A stretch of DNA of 64,000 bases from Paramacrobiotus metropolitanus. Its lineage: Eukaryota > Tardigrada > Eutardigrada > Parachela > Macrobiotidae. The DNA is taken from NCBI RefSeq assembly GCF_019649055.1, contig NW_026570390.1:1-64000 (forward strand), given 5' to 3'. The translations under genes were made by a program, and so were the position numbers. Below, in pieces: positions 22,848-33,908 of the stretch (position 1 is the first letter of the stretch; the number at the start of each line of letters is the position of its first letter). The notes under the pieces are model-generated. The model made no database searches and had not been told where the DNA came from. It saw nothing but the letters and a program-made list of their open reading frames with translations.

Positions 22848-24647
22848 ATGAATCCGCTGAACAACGCTTCTTTTCTATCATCTTTGACCAATGTCACAAA
22901 ACCATCCAGACCGACATTGCCAGCCTCTGATGTCGTCATCTGGATGTCTGTCTACTTCACTCAGTGTTTTGGCGGTGGTTTATTGAACATTTTAGTGGTG
23001 TGCTTAATTCTAGGACACCGGCGTCTAAGAACGGGCTGCGGTTTGTTGATAGCCCATTGCTTGATTGCCCATACGGCTTTGTGCATGCTTTTCTTTCCCT
23101 TATCGACAATTACAGTGTACGGGCGCCTCGTGGCACACTGGGACTACGACGCTAGTGCTTACTGCAACACCTTTATGTTTCTGCAGGTGAGACGTACTAC
23201 AGTTTCTTGATAATAATTCTTAACAACATATGAACATAATGCCCAAGAGAATGTGATTAATTTTATTAAGTTAGGGACAGGGTAACAGTGTTAAAACGGT
23301 TTTTGGCTTCACTTGTAACATTTTTATTAAATCGGTTTCGTTATTTTAGTTCAGTGATGGAGTCTGTTTAAGCTCCTACAGTTCCGTACGGTTTTTGGCA
23401 TAACAACGAATTAGTGAGTTAAAAAACGATAACTCTTTAATGAAAATCCAATTTTTATCCGATTTTTAAAATTATTGTTTACTTGTTTTTATTAACACTG
23501 CAGGACATTTTATCAACCGCTCGTAGATATTTATTAATAGATATTTATTATTATATTCCGTGATTAAAACATTAGAATAAATTAATAGGTCGCTACACGA
23601 CACGTCAGCAACTGGCTGGAGGTATACGTGGCCGCCAATCGTCTCGTGGCACTGTGTTTTCCGTTCAAATACCGTAACTTCGCCAAAGAAAAACTGGAAA
23701 ACGAGATTGTAGCCGTTATCTGGTTTCTCGGTTATGCACTGGCCTTCCTGGGAATCTACGAAATAGGCACATACTATTTCTCGCTGCCCAACGGCGCCTG
23801 TGGCTACCTGCAGAAAACATCCTGGGGGATGTTGACCTTTGTCGCCGGCAACTGGTTGCCATTAGCCATCGCTGCTGCCGGCTACGCCATTATCTACATT
23901 CGGATGCTTGCTAATAATTTCAAACGACGACGAACCTTCGCCCTGGAAAATGCCAGTCAACAGGATCGGAGTGCGGAGAAGAGTCGGCTGAGCAAGGCCA
24001 ACATGGTGTTTATGGCGTTCTTCTGGAATTCCGTCTGCTATCTCGTGTTCCCGGTGATGACGGCGGTGGCGCCACAGATTCCCTTTCGCATCCCTGTGGT
24101 ACCGTTGGCCATGGGCAATGTACAAATTCTGGGTTACACTACTAATCCGGTATATAATAATTATATTTCTTATATACGTTCGCTTGCACAAGATAATACT
24201 CGTTCTTATTGCCGCCCACACAGTAGGATTAAAATTCAGAAATCAGCCAATCCAATCCTCTGTTAGAAAATTTGCTAATAAATCAACAAATATTCAGCAA
24301 AAGGAGCACATTCGGTGGGTATATAACGCCAGGAGCGGTTTCGAACAGAGAAGCCTCGTTTAGTATGCCTTAAAACATGTATAATTACAATCCAAGCATG
24401 TAGAGTTATCATTCCAACAATGTGCTGATTGTCTATGCACTTGCAGCTGGTTTTTCTTGCGATGAGTGGGGAATACAGAAAGGAATTACGCTTGGCTTGG
24501 ACCAGGATCTGCAGTCATGTTCCGCGCATACGAATCCAACTGGAACGAGGGCCGGTGCGCCCGCACAGTACACCGGGAAACACATCGAACAATACTGGAC
24601 AGTCCAATCCTGCAAATTTCAACAGCCAGTTTTCCGGATCCGTTTGA
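22848..24647 (+). CDS. Orphan rhodopsin-like GPCR, group B (366 aa), three exons, intact
   Basis: Plasma-membrane receptor distinct from group A. Exon 1 is 22848-23186 (113 codons; N-glycosylation sites in the first 20 residues; TM1, TM2 and the TM3 cysteine region), ending CTGCAG|GTGAGA. Exon 2 is 23589-24149 (after AATAG; 187 codons), with VAANRLVALCFP at the TM3/loop-2 border (ANR instead of DRY), TM4-TM6, and the start of TM7, GYTTNP|GTATAT. Exon 3 is 24447-24647 (after TTGCAG; 66 codons plus stop), continuing LVFLAMSGEYRKEL, so the TM7 NP is split from the helix-8 region by an intron. All joins are phase 0 and keep one frame. The tail is Arg/Asn/Ser-rich. A relic of a paralogous third exon lies at 31.3 kb. 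Ligand unknown. Confidence 0.8.
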
Positions 24648-25299
24648 TCTGTCTACTGTATTAGCTATATGACAGTTTGTCATACCACACTACCACAGTA
24701 TACCGCTCTTAGAATCGTTAAGTTCACTTCACTAACTTGTGTTATATCGCCTGCTAAACAACGGTTCTGTTAACAAAAATTAGGGGGGGGGGTGCGCATA
24801 GATTTGGCCTTGATAGCAAAAATGTTGCTCTTACTTTACGGCAACAAAATTAAAATTTTTTAAGCCGACGTAATGCTTCGTGCGCCTGCTGTTCTGAGAT
24901 GGTGGTGTCTTGTACTGAAGCTACGTACATTTAGATAGAAGACACATACTGGGTGAGACAAAACACTGTGTTAGCAAAAATACCACACTCCACAACCATG
25001 AATAACAATGCATCTTCTTAAAAGAAGGTTTTATGATTACAGTGCGCCGGTTCTCTTGGGTAGTTTTATAGTTCACCCTCGTCTTTGTGAGGTCTCAAAG
25101 TTTAGAGTGCGATCACGTACTTTTGTAGTACACTGATTGGATTTGCATAAGCGACCATTCTTGACACACTAAAAAGTTGTTAGTTCTTTAGTTTTGTGTA
25201 AGGTGTACATAACTTGGTTCTAAGGTTATTGTGGTTCTAAGGTTATTGTGATGGCTGTTAGCGAGGTATGCATTCCAGTTTATAGGCTCGTAGAATGAC
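24648..25299. other. Intergenic; nothing recognised
   Basis: Downstream of the receptor gene. It contains a run of eleven G near 24783 and a duplicated GGTTCTAAGGTTATTGTG near 25216-25250. No gene was recognised. Confidence 0.4.
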
Positions 25300-25460
25300 A
25301 GCCGAAATGTGAGCCGGTCGAAGTGAGCGCCGGCCGAAGTGAGCGCTGGCCAAAATGCACTGCGGCCAAAGTAAACGGCGGCCGAAGTGATTGACGGTCG
25401 AAAGACTTTGGCCGGAATGATCGTAGTCGAAATGAATACTGCCGAAGTGATCGGTAGCTC
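25300..25460. repeat. Degenerate minisatellite (GGCCGAAGTGA type)
   Basis: At least seven imperfect copies of a ~16-20-bp unit around GGCCGAAGTGAGCGC, for example CCGGCCGAAGTGAGCG, GCGGCCAAAGTAAACG, GCGGCCGAAGTGATTG and TGCCGAAGTGATCG. The minus-strand frame across it is repeat-derived and is not a gene. Confidence 0.75.
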
Positions 25461-25609
25461 TAATATGACTAGCGAGTGTGTCAGCATGCCGGCAAGTGAT
25501 TACGTGCTTGGTTCACTTATGGTTGTGCGGTGGTTCTATGGTGGTTTACTGGCATAGAACCATTGAACCACTAATGTCCTAACTCGGACATTCTCTCGAG
25601 AGGGGAAAG

Positions 25610-25690
25610 GAAAGCGGAAAGCGGAAAGAGAGGAGAGGGGAGAGAGAAGAGAGGGGATGTGGAGAAAGGGGAGAGAGAAAATGAGATCAT
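25610..25690. repeat. Purine-rich (GA) tract
   Basis: About 80 bp almost entirely of A and G, built of GGAAAG, GAGAGG and GGGGAGAG words. Low-complexity sequence. Confidence 0.8.
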
Positions 25691-26820
25691 ACATCGGTTT
25701 GAGACTCTCATCGGTTTATTTGTTCCCATTCCGGACCTTAGTCTGTATCATTTTGGAAAGTTGTTTGCATGAAAGAGAGATATCATGAAAGTTAATGCAG
25801 AGGCTGTAAATAAGGGTGCGAGCATAGAATAGAATTACAAACAATCGCAAAGTCGCAAACGATACTGTTGCTTTCTTTTGATCAGTTCAAATGAAGTATT
25901 GTGACTGCATTTTTTATTTCACCAGACACTAATTCATTACAGATAAAAAAACAGTAGCAAAAATATTGTTTTGTATTACAGTATAAAGTATCTTGCTTTG
26001 GTGCATCGTATTTATCAGGAAGACAACTAAAAAGCACAAGAAAATCACAAAGGAGGAACAGAATAGTCAACATAGAAGTTGCTGAGCAGACGAGGACAGA
26101 AAAAGGAAAGTATTAGAAGGACAAGGATCACGTGAACCTAGTATGCGACAACCCGGAGTAGATCACTGCAGTGACAGAACGCTCATTTATGATACGCAAC
26201 AAGAAGACCAGATCGGACCGTACCGTTAGAATTGTCCGGCTAGCATGTATATGTATTGTACATGTACCAGTACCCTATAATAATATTATGTGTGTGTGTG
26301 TATCAGGCTGCAATAACAGTTAAATGTATCAGCCTGCATTCACGCATACTGATTACATGAGCGTTGTCATTACACTTACCTCCTGTGCCACCGTTTGCCG
26401 TACTTCTAACACTGCATTTTAGTGCCGGTTTTGGCTATCTGCTTTAAAGGCGTTAAACGTAAAACTTACAGCAGCCGCAATCCACCATTCAAACCCATAA
26501 TCTAAAGATCTTAATACTACCGCATATAAGCCCCATTTTATTTTCTTAGTTCGGCTTTTAAATGTTACGAGCACGATATCAGGTAACTTGTTCGTTGCGA
26601 GTGCAGATAGCTATCACTAAAACGATAAAACTGGCACTGAATGACCAAGTGAAAGCTTTGATCAAAACTTTCAGCACGATTAGCTTGCAGATTATAAACG
26701 TCTGCAAACGTCCCTTCAAATCAACAAATGCTGCCGTCGGCAATAGTGGGCAACAAGTTCGACGCTACCGATAACCGGCACACTGGATGTTCCACATATA
26801 ATATACTATATGCAAGCACT
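25691..26820. other. Intergenic; short TG repeat only
   Basis: A brief TGTGTG run sits near 26288-26300. No convincing gene or structured repeat was seen otherwise. Confidence 0.4.
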
Positions 26821-28087
26821 ATGCATTTCCATTCCGTTCTGTTAATCATCGTTATGCGACTTGTTGCAACATTGGCTGGTCCGTCCCAGTCCGTACTTTT
26901 TATGAAGTTATCGATTTTTACTGCAATAACGTATTTATTAATATCTTTTCCTTCTATAATATTTATTTAAATACATCCGTATATTATTTTTAAGTATTAA
27001 GTTTTTCCTACTCAAATATTTATTTATTAATCTCTTATTTTATTTTATGTTGATTGATTTTATATATTTCTGTATTGATTTCTTAAAATTGTTATTCATT
27101 CATGGTTTTGTAGATCCTTCCAGCGAACCGGAAGTCGAATGTAGCCAACCATCAGCTTCCCCTCCACCTCCCGATCAGCCACTTCCGGCAGGAAAAAGCC
27201 TTCCGCACGGATAGATTGACGCGAGCGGAATGTCAGTCCTACGTCGCTTGGACGAACAGCAGAACGACTCTTTGCATTCCGCTTCAGTTCCATTTAGATT
27301 GCGGCGATGACGGCCGGCCGGGATCGCTTGAATTTGCCGGGACGTACCTCCGTGCCAACTGTCCGGGTGAGAATCGCCGCGACACCACCCGCCTGACCAG
27401 GCACATCCGCCGGTTCAGCCCCGACCGTGCAATGATTCTCCTGTTGAGCGAACGCACCGATGCCGACGATCCGGTGCACTTTGGCGTCATCAGCTAATCG
27501 AGTTGGAAGTAACGTCCTGCTTTACGCCGGATGTCACGGCCAAAATTCACGCTGCCGGGGCACTTCCGGAGCTGGTGACGTTGATCTTGGAACTCGGCCG
27601 GAATCTGGTCATGAAGAAGCAGCACTTTGCCGGGATGCGGCAAGTACGAATGATCCGCTTGTACGCCTGCACGATCGCTTCACTGGAAGCCTACACCTTC
27701 ACCGATCTGCCCAGCCTGGACAGTCTGGCGTTGGAGAATGGACTGGGGTTTGATTTGCAGAGACTACAGAAAGATTATCAGGCCCAAGACATGCTACCAG
27801 TTTTTCTGAATCAAGCTGACTTTGTCATCGTGCGTCGTCTACACTGCGACTGCTCGCTGGCGTGGTTACGCAACTTTTTGAAGCGCAAGCCACACTTGAC
27901 TGCATCTAAGAAACAAGGCCAGGTGGCGGTCATTGGGATCTACATTACGCCGTCGGTTGGGCACTACTGGGATGAGTGGCCACATATTTTCAGTGTGGAT
28001 TGTTCCCGGGACCTGGCGTACGATAACATCCGCGCTGGCACACAGTTTTCGTACAACACGTCTTGTCATACTGCGGCGCAGTGCTAG
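26821..28087 (+). CDS. Leucine-rich-repeat extracellular protein, frame break in the middle
   Basis: Likely secreted or surface protein. A plausible signal-peptide exon is 26821-26878 (MHFHSVLLIIVMRLVATLA, then phase-1 donor GGTCCG). It could join to 27124 after CTTCCAG, giving one frame through a Cys-containing N-cap (LCIPLQFHLDCGDDG, YLRANCPG). That frame ends at a stop near 27497. Homology continues in another frame from about 27488 (LIELEVTSC), through LRR-type repeats (LPELVTLILEL, MRQVRMIRLYACTI, LPSLDSLALENGL), to an LRRCT cap (LHCDCSLAWLRNFLKRKP) and stop TAG at 28087. One indel around 27478-27500 would explain the switch: a real pseudogene lesion or a sequence error. No transmembrane segment or GPI signal is evident at the C-terminus. 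The first exon is inferred from its signal-peptide look and matching phase. Confidence 0.5.
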
Positions 28088-29329
28088 TGGCGGTCGCCGT
28101 TCTGCTAGGTACAAAGGCGGCACATTCTTGGACTACTAATTATTTTAATATGCAATAGCCATCAAAGTAACGAGCAGTACAGGCGCAGGCATACTACGTC
28201 ACTGTTAAAATTTAAACATTAAAAAAATCTCTATCCACCCGTGGGTTAAAAGGTAACTTACTTAATACAGCCGTAGCATTTCCCTTAATATCAGCCAAAC
28301 TCAAACGTTGTTCAAGAAAAGCAGTAGGACGTGCTTCTCCGGTCAAGTCACGAATTTTCCGGCCCATGAAGTGCAACAATTCGCTTAAAACTGGATCGAA
28401 ACACTAAACGTGTCAACTAGAGAATAGAAAAAGTATCGGTTTTCTAAAGAGGCGTACTTCTGTCGCTTCGCGCTTTCTGCTTGGTGGGCCGCACTGCCTG
28501 CCTTCTTCGAGCTACCGTGGACATGAGAATCGGTTGTCGCATCCCACACTATCCAGATTCCTTGCCGGACAGGGATCAGTGTCCTACAAGACCTGGTGGA
28601 AGCATCAGTTCTTGTCCCGTTGCTGTATAAGCCCGCAGGTTCCAACTGGCACGCAAAACCTGCACTTTCGCAGCAGCTTTTTGCGATACTTTTCATTTCT
28701 TTGTGTCATGCCGAACGTCCTTTTTTTGATTTATTGCAAGATAGCCCATGATGGCTGTTTATTTCTACAGGTTTTCAACATGCAACGGAATTATGCGCAG
28801 TAACTGCTGGCAATTCAAAGCGCAAGGCTACTCCTGTTCTTACTTCTTCGTCTCGCAAGAACGTCCCCAGGCATGGTGCCGGCAGCACGTTCAACCATAC
28901 TACTGAATCTCTGCTGAACGCTGCTAATAACACTGCTCTCCTACGCTCATCGCCGACCTTTGACGAAATTAGCGTCGACACATTTCTGTCAATCAAGGGT
29001 GTGTCCCATACATACCGGCACCTTCGCATTCGCGGCTCGCATTCTTCTGCAACATGCACTTGGTGTTCAGTAACGAGCCCTCTAAAGCTGATAGCATCAG
29101 ACATTCGCCAGCCGGTGCGCAAAACCTGGAAACGAGAGACTACACACTGCCACAGAGTACATTGATGCCAGAAAGGCACAAACAGATACTGACTCAGTGC
29201 GTCGCGTTCATAATCCACCACGCCGAACCGGTAATGCCATCTGCATCCACTGGGCTTCGGATATGCTCACGTTGGATAACTGCTCCACGCCCTTACGTAA
29301 CAAGCCCGATGTTTTCCCAGGTGGTCACA
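28088..29329. other. Intergenic; nothing recognised
   Basis: Open frames on both strands (for example on the minus strand across 28775-29221) show no domain or paralogue. I do not call a gene here. Confidence 0.35.
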
Positions 29330-29334
29330 GCAAA

Positions 29335-29455
29335 GCTACTGCATGCATGTTGAAGGGTGTCCGCAAGGATGTATTGGTCAGCGTATAGAGCAGCGCCAGG
29401 GCATTTAACGTCAAGGCTAGTATCCCGGTGCTGATGAGACCAACTGGTACCCGAC
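29335..29455 (-). pseudogene. Relic of a group A GPCR (TM1-TM2 region)
   Basis: On the minus strand the sequence resembles the 19.84-19.94-kb receptor part coding for TM1, loop 1 and the start of TM2. Shared words include GCATGTTGAAGGGTGT/ACATGTTGAACGGTGT, GAGCAGCGCCAGGGCATT and AGTATCCCGGTGCTGATGAGA. A TAG interrupts the plus-strand reading, and neither side extends into the rest of a receptor. It is a fragment of a fifth group A copy. Confidence 0.65.
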
Positions 29456-31320
29456 GACCTGTTGGAGAATGATAGGTTGGATATTAGGGTGTGATTGTGG
29501 TATGTATATCGGTAGGGCCGACAGATTCTGAACGGATGTCGCGTTATAATCCATTGGTTAGAGGATTTATGAAGAATGGGTTTCGCCTAATAGTAAAGTT
29601 CAAAACTAAAACGCTGGTGCATGATTCGGACAGAAAGAAAAGCGAAATCCATCATTTCTTTGAACATACCGTGTATTACAGCAGAAGAAGAAAAAAAAAA
29701 AGAAGTAAAAATTTACAGCAGAAGAAAGAGCGTAACCAAAACCGTGATAAATTTCACTTAAAAAAACCGGAAAAATTATAACAAGTTCGTGTTTCGTCAT
29801 ACGCACTTACCTTGTGGATTGATGACATCGCGGCAGAAATTTGCTTCTCTTTCCACATTTATGTATATTTCAGTTCATTGCATGCAATGGAAAACGTTAC
29901 AGAAGCTATGACTCCATTGAACAAACGCAGCAAGACTTGGTGTCATTCATTGCGATCGAATAAGCTGCAGATTTCTAATCATGGAGCGGATGGGGTATAG
30001 CGTTGGCTGATTGTGAACGTTGACCACTGTTCTATCACAGTTGTTTGTCGGCCATATCTCCAGAGTGCTCTCCGCCGACTGTTTCCTGCATTTCTTAAAC
30101 TTTTGACTTTTTAAAGTATTTTGGCTGCAACAAATTGTTGCTCAAAGTGTCGTGTATGTTCTAACAATAAAGTGCACGGTCGCAGCCGCTGGACATCACT
30201 CCAGTTCATACAAAATTATAAAGAGCTCGTTGATCTCCGGTGCGTGTTAAAGGTTTTCGAACGTCCCCTTAACGTTCAACTGGGCGTATAAACTTTTCTC
30301 CAATGGGAAATCCGCCTAGCGAAAAAGTGAGCCTTATCTATTTTTCTTCCAAAATTCGGAGCTGCGAGCCATTGTGTTCTGTGACTAACGATGTAGGTAT
30401 AATTTATTATGCCTCGAGTTTTCCACCGATTGGGCCATCTGCAAATATTGCGTTCAGGGATTTGATAGTCAGCGACGTTGATTAAAACATTGGCTGTAGT
30501 TAACGAAAGGATTTGGGCAGAAAGTCGGTAAAAGGGTTTTCAGAAAATTGATTGCAAGGGAATTAGGGTAAACTTCGGTATATTAATATAACTGTAACGA
30601 TTCGATAGATTTACGGGAATCCTCCTGCAAGCCACATATTAACTTCCGGTTAAGCAGTGGCCATGGGAGCGCACGTAATTCCCGTAGTAAGGTTCACTTG
30701 ACGCACCCATAAGAGTGGCAGTTATGTATTTCTTCTGCAGTTATGTATTTCTTCACAGCAAAAATGTGTGCTGGTGTCGGCATTGCTACGCAGAACACTG
30801 CATTCTCCTGTCAAATACTCCCATAGCCGATTAACTCATCTCGGTGAAAAGAAGAGGTGCAGTTTGAAAACCCGTTACACCCAAAGACGTATGCCTCACA
30901 GGACCGGCCCCGCTGATAATATTTACAAACATGCCAGGGAACGCTAAAACGAGGAAATCGACCGGTCGGGCCGCGATTAAGAAAATAATCAAAAAAGAAG
31001 GTGCAACAGCAACGCATCCGATGCGCGAACACCCCATGCATAAGGATAATAACATAGAGACAGTCACTCCTACGTAATAATTATGCGCCGAACTGCCAGT
31101 GTCCAAAGAAAATGGTTTCGGAGAGAACATAAACGGTAATTAGCAGAAAAGGAATGAAATTTTTCAAACTGTAATTATCATCGTATAGCTGCTAGAGTTG
31201 TAATACATGTTGTATGTTGGAGCAGGAAATGTTTAGTTTTCGCATTATGCCATAAAACACGCATGCACAAACGGTTTTTCGTGCTACATTGCGCGTATGC
31301 GGTATGGTACGTATTTTCAG
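29456..31320. other. Intergenic; nothing recognised with confidence
   Basis: A hydrophobic minus-strand frame at 30831-31130 could suggest a membrane segment, but it matches no family here and has no clear exon structure. A purine-rich stretch lies near 29690-29760. Confidence 0.35.
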
Positions 31321-31530
31321 CTGGTTGAATTCCTCACTATGGGTGTTAAATATAGAAAGGAATTACGTCGTAGTTTTGATTGGATTGACATTCATGTACC
31401 GCGCGTGCGAATGGGTATTGGAGCAAAGGCCGGGACGAGCGCGCGGTAGCGGTGTACATCGAACAGCACTGAGCAGTCCAGTCCCTGAAATTTACTCAGC
31501 CAGTTTTAAGTATCCGTTTGGTTGGCCTAT
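31321..31530 (+). pseudogene. Relic of a group B GPCR terminal exon
   Basis: Directly after TTTTCAG at 31320 the frame reads LVEFLTMGVKYRKELRRSF, matching LVFLAMSGEYRKELRLAW of the 24.4-kb exon 3. The acceptor is preserved, but a TAG at 31447 ends the frame early. Nucleotide similarity continues to about 31530 (CATCGAACA, CTGGACAGTCCAATCC-like words). No upstream receptor exons were found, so this is an orphan 3' exon of a lost paralogue. Confidence 0.75.
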
Positions 31531-32757
31531 TAGCTGTATGATGATTCCTGTAAGCTATGGTGTTTCGCTTTTAAAAAGGCCACGTCCGCTTGCCAAACTT
31601 TTAGAGCATAATAAAACCACTTCTGTTCTTTCGTCATGCCTTTTATGGATCGAGTTGACATCGATTTCCAGTAAATTATAAAGTTTCGGGTGTCTATAGC
31701 TTAATAAACGAAAGCTTGAATCACTTTCTCAACCGTTTGTTAAGGATATTGGAGATTCTTAAATTTTAATCCAATCTGGACACAGCATTACGATAAAAGA
31801 GGACCCTTTCTTAAACATTCGAAGTGGAAGTTGATTTCAATTTTAACAAAAGAAATTCTCTTGACAAAAGCTGTAATCTACAAATTAAAGCTTTTGTAAT
31901 TTCATGTAAAGCCGCTTTTATGCGAAGGATATTATCTTGACGCAGGCGGTAATGCCAAGTAAGGCCGTTTTCTGCCGAGAACCGGAAAAACAGAATATGA
32001 TTAAATTTAGCATTTTAGGCTAGGTAAGCCGGCAGGCGGAAGCCCAGCCTTGCAACATTAGCATGTGACCGATGTGCCAGATGGCATGTACTTCAGACGT
32101 TTCCGTCATTTCCTAAGCACCACCATTCCAGTGTCATCTGGGAATTAATTACATCAGCATACAGAGTATGCCTATGATTAATCACACACGGCTGGGTGAT
32201 TTTCATTTGACTGCATTTTTCTTGAGAAAATTTGGTCCTCGGTTTGCGTTTAGTACGAAGAACAATACGGGTAACCAGTGTTGTACAGATATGAGTGCTG
32301 TTTAAAATTATACGGGCTGTTCTGTCCCGCATTTCGGGCACAATCCCTTGATCACATCAGCGAACCGATTCTTTGACTTTTTACTAGATTATATCAATCT
32401 ACGAAGTAGTATCCGATCGTTTATTATTATATTGGTAGCTGTCCAAAATTGTCCTGTTTCTGCGTGAGAGGGTGTGATGTAATTGTCCGAAGTTGTACTT
32501 TCCGGGAATGCAATCATTCGAGTACTTTGCACTGCCGGCGAGCCGCCGCATGGCGTGACAGTCAACAATGGACTTCCCAAAAGCAACTGCGCGCCATTTC
32601 GGATGCTGTGTCAGTCGCACGTGCGTAAATTTCGTGATTTGCTTGCTGTGAACAATAAAAATCTAGCTGTATACTGTATGCCGACTTTTCAAGTCAATAA
32701 ATCATTGACTTGCCTTCTCGTCTAACGCAAATTCTTGCCGACATTAATTTCTACAAA
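31531..32757. other. Intergenic, upstream of a GPCR; nothing recognised
   Basis: AT-rich DNA. Short frames only, no paralogue relic or repeat noticed. The right end should contain the promoter of the next receptor. Confidence 0.4.
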
Positions 32758-33908
32758 ATGTCAAACTTATCGCTCTACGTTATTAACCGTACACAGTTAG
32801 GCAGTACCAACATTACACTGGACAACGCCCATTTTGTGACATACATGACGGTATCCAGTTTTTCCTGCCTGTTCACCATTGTGGTCTACCTTCTTCTCAC
32901 CACGCTGACCTTCTGGCGACGTTTCTACTTGACCGGATCCCGTTTTCTGTTGGTCCACCAATTTCTGGCAGAACTGCTGATGGTCGGTGTGCACTGGCCG
33001 CTTCTTCTCCTGCAGATGCTGTTGGCACGTCACGGTATTTTCACCAGCAACAAATTCTGCCGGCACTTTTTCTTTTTCTACGTAGTCAACATGATGGCCG
33101 CATTGTGGGGCTTGTGCGCCCTGTCGTTTAACCGGTTCATCGCCATCGTCTATCCTCACCTCTACGCTCGCTTCACGCGCCGACGTTTTCTGTTAGCGCA
33201 AGTTGTGTCATTCTGGATTCTGGGAATCGCGATTCATTTGCCCTTCTACGTGGATGGCAGCGGCTTCGTTGCGGAATCTCCCTGGACTCTGTGCAACTTC
33301 GCTCGCCAAGGCGGTTTGATGTTCGATATCGCGGCGACGTTGCGCGTCCACCTACCGTTGGCCGTGGCTGGTGTCATGCACGTTATAGTTTTGTGTCAGG
33401 TGGCTGCCTCACGGCGGCAAATTCACCGCAGTGCAGCGGACGCTGCGGCATCGGCGCCGGGAAGCGCGGCATACCGGAAACGCGTAATGTTGGCGAAGAT
33501 GCTTTTTGCCAATTGGATTGTGCACTGTATGTGCTTTGCCACGCTCCCAATGCTCAAGTCGGTGCTGCCGCTGTGGGTGTTCCGACAGATGATGACGCTG
33601 CCGTGGCTGCGCGATGTTTTCTATGCCGGATATTTATCCACACCGGTAATATGTTTACATCTGCTATCGCGTCTGTTTGATAATTACATAATATGATTTA
33701 TGCGAGTCACGTTGTTTAAAAATGGACGGTTTTGTGTTACCCGCAGGTGCTGTTTTACGCAATGAATAAAGAATGTCGGGAGGTGGTGAACAGTGTGTTA
33801 ATGTGTGCAACAGTCACGGAAGCAAAACCCGAAGCGTCCATGAGTTATGCACAAAGCCATAAAGGACAACCGCACACTGCCTTTCTCAAAACAGTTGCTG
33901 TACCATAA
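32758..33908 (+). CDS. Orphan rhodopsin-like GPCR, group C (349 aa), two exons, intact
   Basis: Receptor of a third paralogue group. Exon 1 is 32758-33645 (296 codons) from ATG. The N-terminus carries glycosylation sites NLS, NRT and NIT. TM3 ends with LSFNRFIAIVYP, so NRF stands where DRY is usual. The segment ends GYLSTP|GTAATA. Exon 2 is 33747-33908, after ACCCGCAG, and begins VLFYAMNKECRE, giving STP-VLFYAM for the TM7 NPxxY region, then a 40-residue tail ending VAVP. The phase-0 intron splits TM7 just after the NP-equivalent, as in group B. Close paralogue at 52.3 kb, pseudogene at 58.7 kb, relic at 46.5 kb, all on the plus strand. Frame intact; ligand unknown. Confidence 0.85.

Noticed and set aside
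25188-25487. Minus-strand frame rich in Ser/Ala/Phe
   Set aside because: Produced by the GGCCGAAGTGA minisatellite.
30831-31130. Hydrophobic minus-strand frame that could be a membrane protein
   Set aside because: No similarity to the receptor groups and no clear start, end or splice signals.
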